From positions 1-6,911 of the forward strand of contig JAQGHJ010000921.1 in the NCBI GenBank assembly GCA_028288905.1: a stretch of DNA of 6,911 nt. Reading direction: 5' to 3'. The notes beneath the pieces were generated by a model. That model did no database searches and was not told the origin of the DNA. It was given only the letters and a program-made list of their open reading frames with translations. Source of the stretch: Phycisphaerales bacterium (GTDB lineage Bacteria > Planctomycetota > Phycisphaerae > Tepidisphaerales > Tepidisphaeraceae). Shown piece after piece: positions 5,841-6,911 of the stretch. The stretch's first letter is position 1; the number at the start of each line of letters is the position of its first letter. The position numbers and the translations under genes are program-made.

Positions 5841-6572
5841 GCCCTGACGCTCGAACAGCTCACCAAGCGGTACGTCGGCCCGGACGGGTCGAGCGTGCCG
5901 GTCATTGACGTCCCCGCCTTCGCGCTGGCTGACGGCGAGCAGGTCGCCCTCGTCGGCGGAAGCGGGACCGGCAAGACGACCCTGCTCCACCTGATCGCCG
6001 GCATCCTGACCCCCGACGGCGGCCGGATCGTCTTCTCCGGCGGGCCGGCGAAGGGGGGCGGCGGCGGCGGGGCCGGTGCTCCCGCCGGGGAGACCGACAT
6101 CACCAAGCTGTCCGAGGGCGAGCGGGACGTGTTCCGCGGGCGGAGTGTCGGGTACATCTTCCAGTCCCACCACCTGCTCCCGGGCTTCACGGCCCTGGAG
6201 AACGTGCAGCTCGGCATGACCTTCACTGGCAGGCCCGCCGACCCGGCTTGGGCCAAGCGGCTGCTCCATGAGGTCGGGCTCGGCGAACGGCTGCACTACA
6301 AGCCGGCCAAGCTCAGCGTCGGCCAGCAGCAGCGGGTGGCCGTCGCCCGGGCACTCGCCAACCGCCCGCAGCTCGTGTTGGCCGACGAGCCGACCGGCTC
6401 CCTCGACCCCCGGACGGCGCAGCAGGTGCTCGAACTGATTCGCCAACTCTGCCAAGAGGTCGGTGCGAGCCTGCTACTCGTCAGCCACGACCCGGCCATC
6501 GTCGAGCGGCTGCCCACGGCCGTGTCCCTGGCCGAGCTAAACCGAGCGAGTTCCGCCGTCGCCGCGGCGTGA
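5838..6572 (+). CDS. ABC transporter ATP-binding protein, LolD/MacB type
   Basis: This cytoplasmic ATPase subunit is predicted to power an inner-membrane permease of the FtsX/MacB class (lipoprotein release, macrolide or peptide export, or envelope work). The 244-residue product has all core motifs: Walker A 'GGSGTGKTT' (40-48), Q-loop Q109 in 'GYIFQSHHLLPGFTALENV', signature 'LSVGQQQR' (159-166), Walker B 'LVLADEPTG' (179-187) with catalytic E184, D-loop 'SLD' (188-190) and switch H217 ('SHDP'). The pattern 'FQ..HLLP..TALENV' and 'ADEPTGSLD' is typical of the LolD/MacB group. Two oddities: the signature has V where the second residue of the usual 'SGGQ' is G, and a Gly/Ala-rich stretch (71-84) lengthens the loop between the N-terminal strands and the 'LSEGERD' helix. 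The permease gene follows after 241 bp. A recognisable promoter and ribosome binding site precede it. Confidence 0.94.
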   Translation: MALTLEQLTKRYVGPDGSSVPVIDVPAFALADGEQVALVGGSGTGKTTLLHLIAGILTPDGGRIVFSGGPAKGGGGGGAGAPAGETDITKLSEGERDVFRGRSVGYIFQSHHLLPGFTALENVQLGMTFTGRPADPAWAKRLLHEVGLGERLHYKPAKLSVGQQQRVAVARALANRPQLVLADEPTGSLDPRTAQQVLELIRQLCQEVGASLLLVSHDPAIVERLPTAVSLAELNRASSAVAAA

Positions 6573-6617
6573 GCGTCTGACGGGCCCAAGTAAGCTGTAA
6601 GGGGCGACGGGGGGAGC

Positions 6618-6769
6618 ATGCGACCGGGAAGGCGCGAAGAGGGCAAAGACAGGGGCCCGGGAAACAGACACCGTCCGCCTATTTCGAGCGGCGTGGTGTC
6701 TTAACGGGCACTCCACCCGTCCCGCCTTTCTCCTCTTCGCGTCCTCCTTCGCGCCCTTCGCGGTCGCAT
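6618..6769. repeat. Imperfect inverted-repeat element
   Basis: The arm at 6618-6639 (ATGCGACCGGGAAGGCGCGA and two further bases) is nearly the reverse complement of 6747-6769, with one substitution and a one-base gap. The arms enclose about 107 bp with the central hairpin. GCGCGAAG-type sequence continues beyond each arm, which fits a dispersed repeat family. Confidence 0.55.
6667..6700 (+). repeat. Central hairpin in the ABC spacer
   Basis: GACACCGT (6667-6674) pairs with 6693-6700, ending in two G-U pairs. CCGC (6675-6678) continues the stem with GCGG (6688-6691), leaving one bulged base and a 9-nt loop. It lies about 95 nt after the ATPase stop. Only TT follows, so it is not a standard terminator, but it could attenuate or stabilise the mRNA between the two genes. 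Confidence 0.45.
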
Positions 6770-6813
6770 CCTTCCCCGTTTGGTCATTCCACTTCCGACA
6801 TTCCGGTGCTCTG

Positions 6814-6911
6814 ATGAATCTCTTCCAACTCATCCTCAAGCAAATGCGGCAGCGGTCGCTGGGCACGACGCTCACGCTGGTGTCGGTGCTGCTGGGCACG
6901 GCGCTCGCGAT
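6814..6911 (+). CDS. ABC transporter permease (FtsX/MacB-like), N-terminal fragment
   Basis: Thirty-two codons are visible from ATG 6814 before the window ends. They read 'MNLFQLILKQMRQRSLGTTL' followed by a hydrophobic stretch that continues to the edge. A short amphipathic start, a basic segment (K9 to R14) and then the first membrane helix from about residue 17 is the usual N-terminus of FtsX/MacB/LolC-type permeases. Its position after a LolD/MacB-type ATPase supports this. The rest of the protein, including the large periplasmic domain expected in this family, is outside the window. No Shine-Dalgarno site is clear before the ATG. Confidence 0.75.
   Translation, partial: MNLFQLILKQMRQRSLGTTLTLVSVLLGTALA

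Larger units (their letters stand above)
6573..6813. other. Repeat-filled gap between ABC ATPase and permease genes
   Basis: The 241 bp hold an imperfect inverted repeat and a central hairpin, listed separately, and no credible gene. A reverse-strand frame crosses it but reads only repeat-derived Lys/Ala/Glu-rich sequence. No promoter or ribosome binding site is clear in front of the permease start. Confidence 0.55.

Noticed and set aside
1..6911. A new defence or biosynthetic system
   Set aside because: Neighbouring genes belong to unrelated, common families with mixed orientation, and there are no integrases, toxin-antitoxin pairs, nucleases other than RNase HI, or clustered unknown genes.

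Overview
The window is very GC-rich and carries mostly unrelated single genes. They are separated by short gaps or by palindromic repeat DNA. The base composition, the frequent lack of Shine-Dalgarno sites, the Pro/Ala-rich protein tails and the repeat families (an 'ACGGGCTTCCAGCCC' palindrome and a 'GGGTTGGGGTGAGG' element) suggest a planctomycete, probably near Gemmataceae. That assignment is an inference from overall style; there is no marker gene in the window.

Layout: (1) 1-1026 (+), the 3' part of a HEAT-repeat-like protein. (2) 1059-1748 (+), an RNase HI with intact catalytic residues and an extra C-terminal cysteine module. (3) 1745-2833 (+), a family 2 glycosyltransferase that overlaps the RNase gene by 4 bp and is probably translationally coupled to it. 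(4) 3005-4078 (+), an AEC-family (auxin efflux carrier-like) membrane transporter with an in-frame insertion built around an inverted repeat. (5) 4129-5166 (-), a UbiA-superfamily membrane prenyltransferase, convergent with the AEC gene. (6) 5167-5819, about 650 bp without a convincing gene; it holds a G-rich tract, a 131-bp near-perfect palindromic element and, at its right end, a sigma70-like promoter. (7) 5838-6572 (+), a LolD/MacB-type ABC ATPase, followed after a repeat-filled 241-bp gap by (8) 6814-end (+), the first 32 codons of what is probably its permease partner.

Only two pairs look functionally linked: RNase HI with the glycosyltransferase (by overlap, not by shared biochemistry) and the ABC ATPase with its permease (one exporter or lipoprotein-release-type complex). 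I see no defence island, CRISPR array, integrase, transposase or biosynthetic cluster, and no convincing new multi-gene system.

The most notable signals are structural. Three genes (RNase HI, AEC, UbiA) have a 'TAC'-type -10-like hexamer ending exactly 7 nt before the start codon and no Shine-Dalgarno site, which suggests leaderless mRNAs. In addition, palindromic repeat DNA seems to have entered coding sequence at least twice: inside the AEC transporter and at the C-terminus of the glycosyltransferase.
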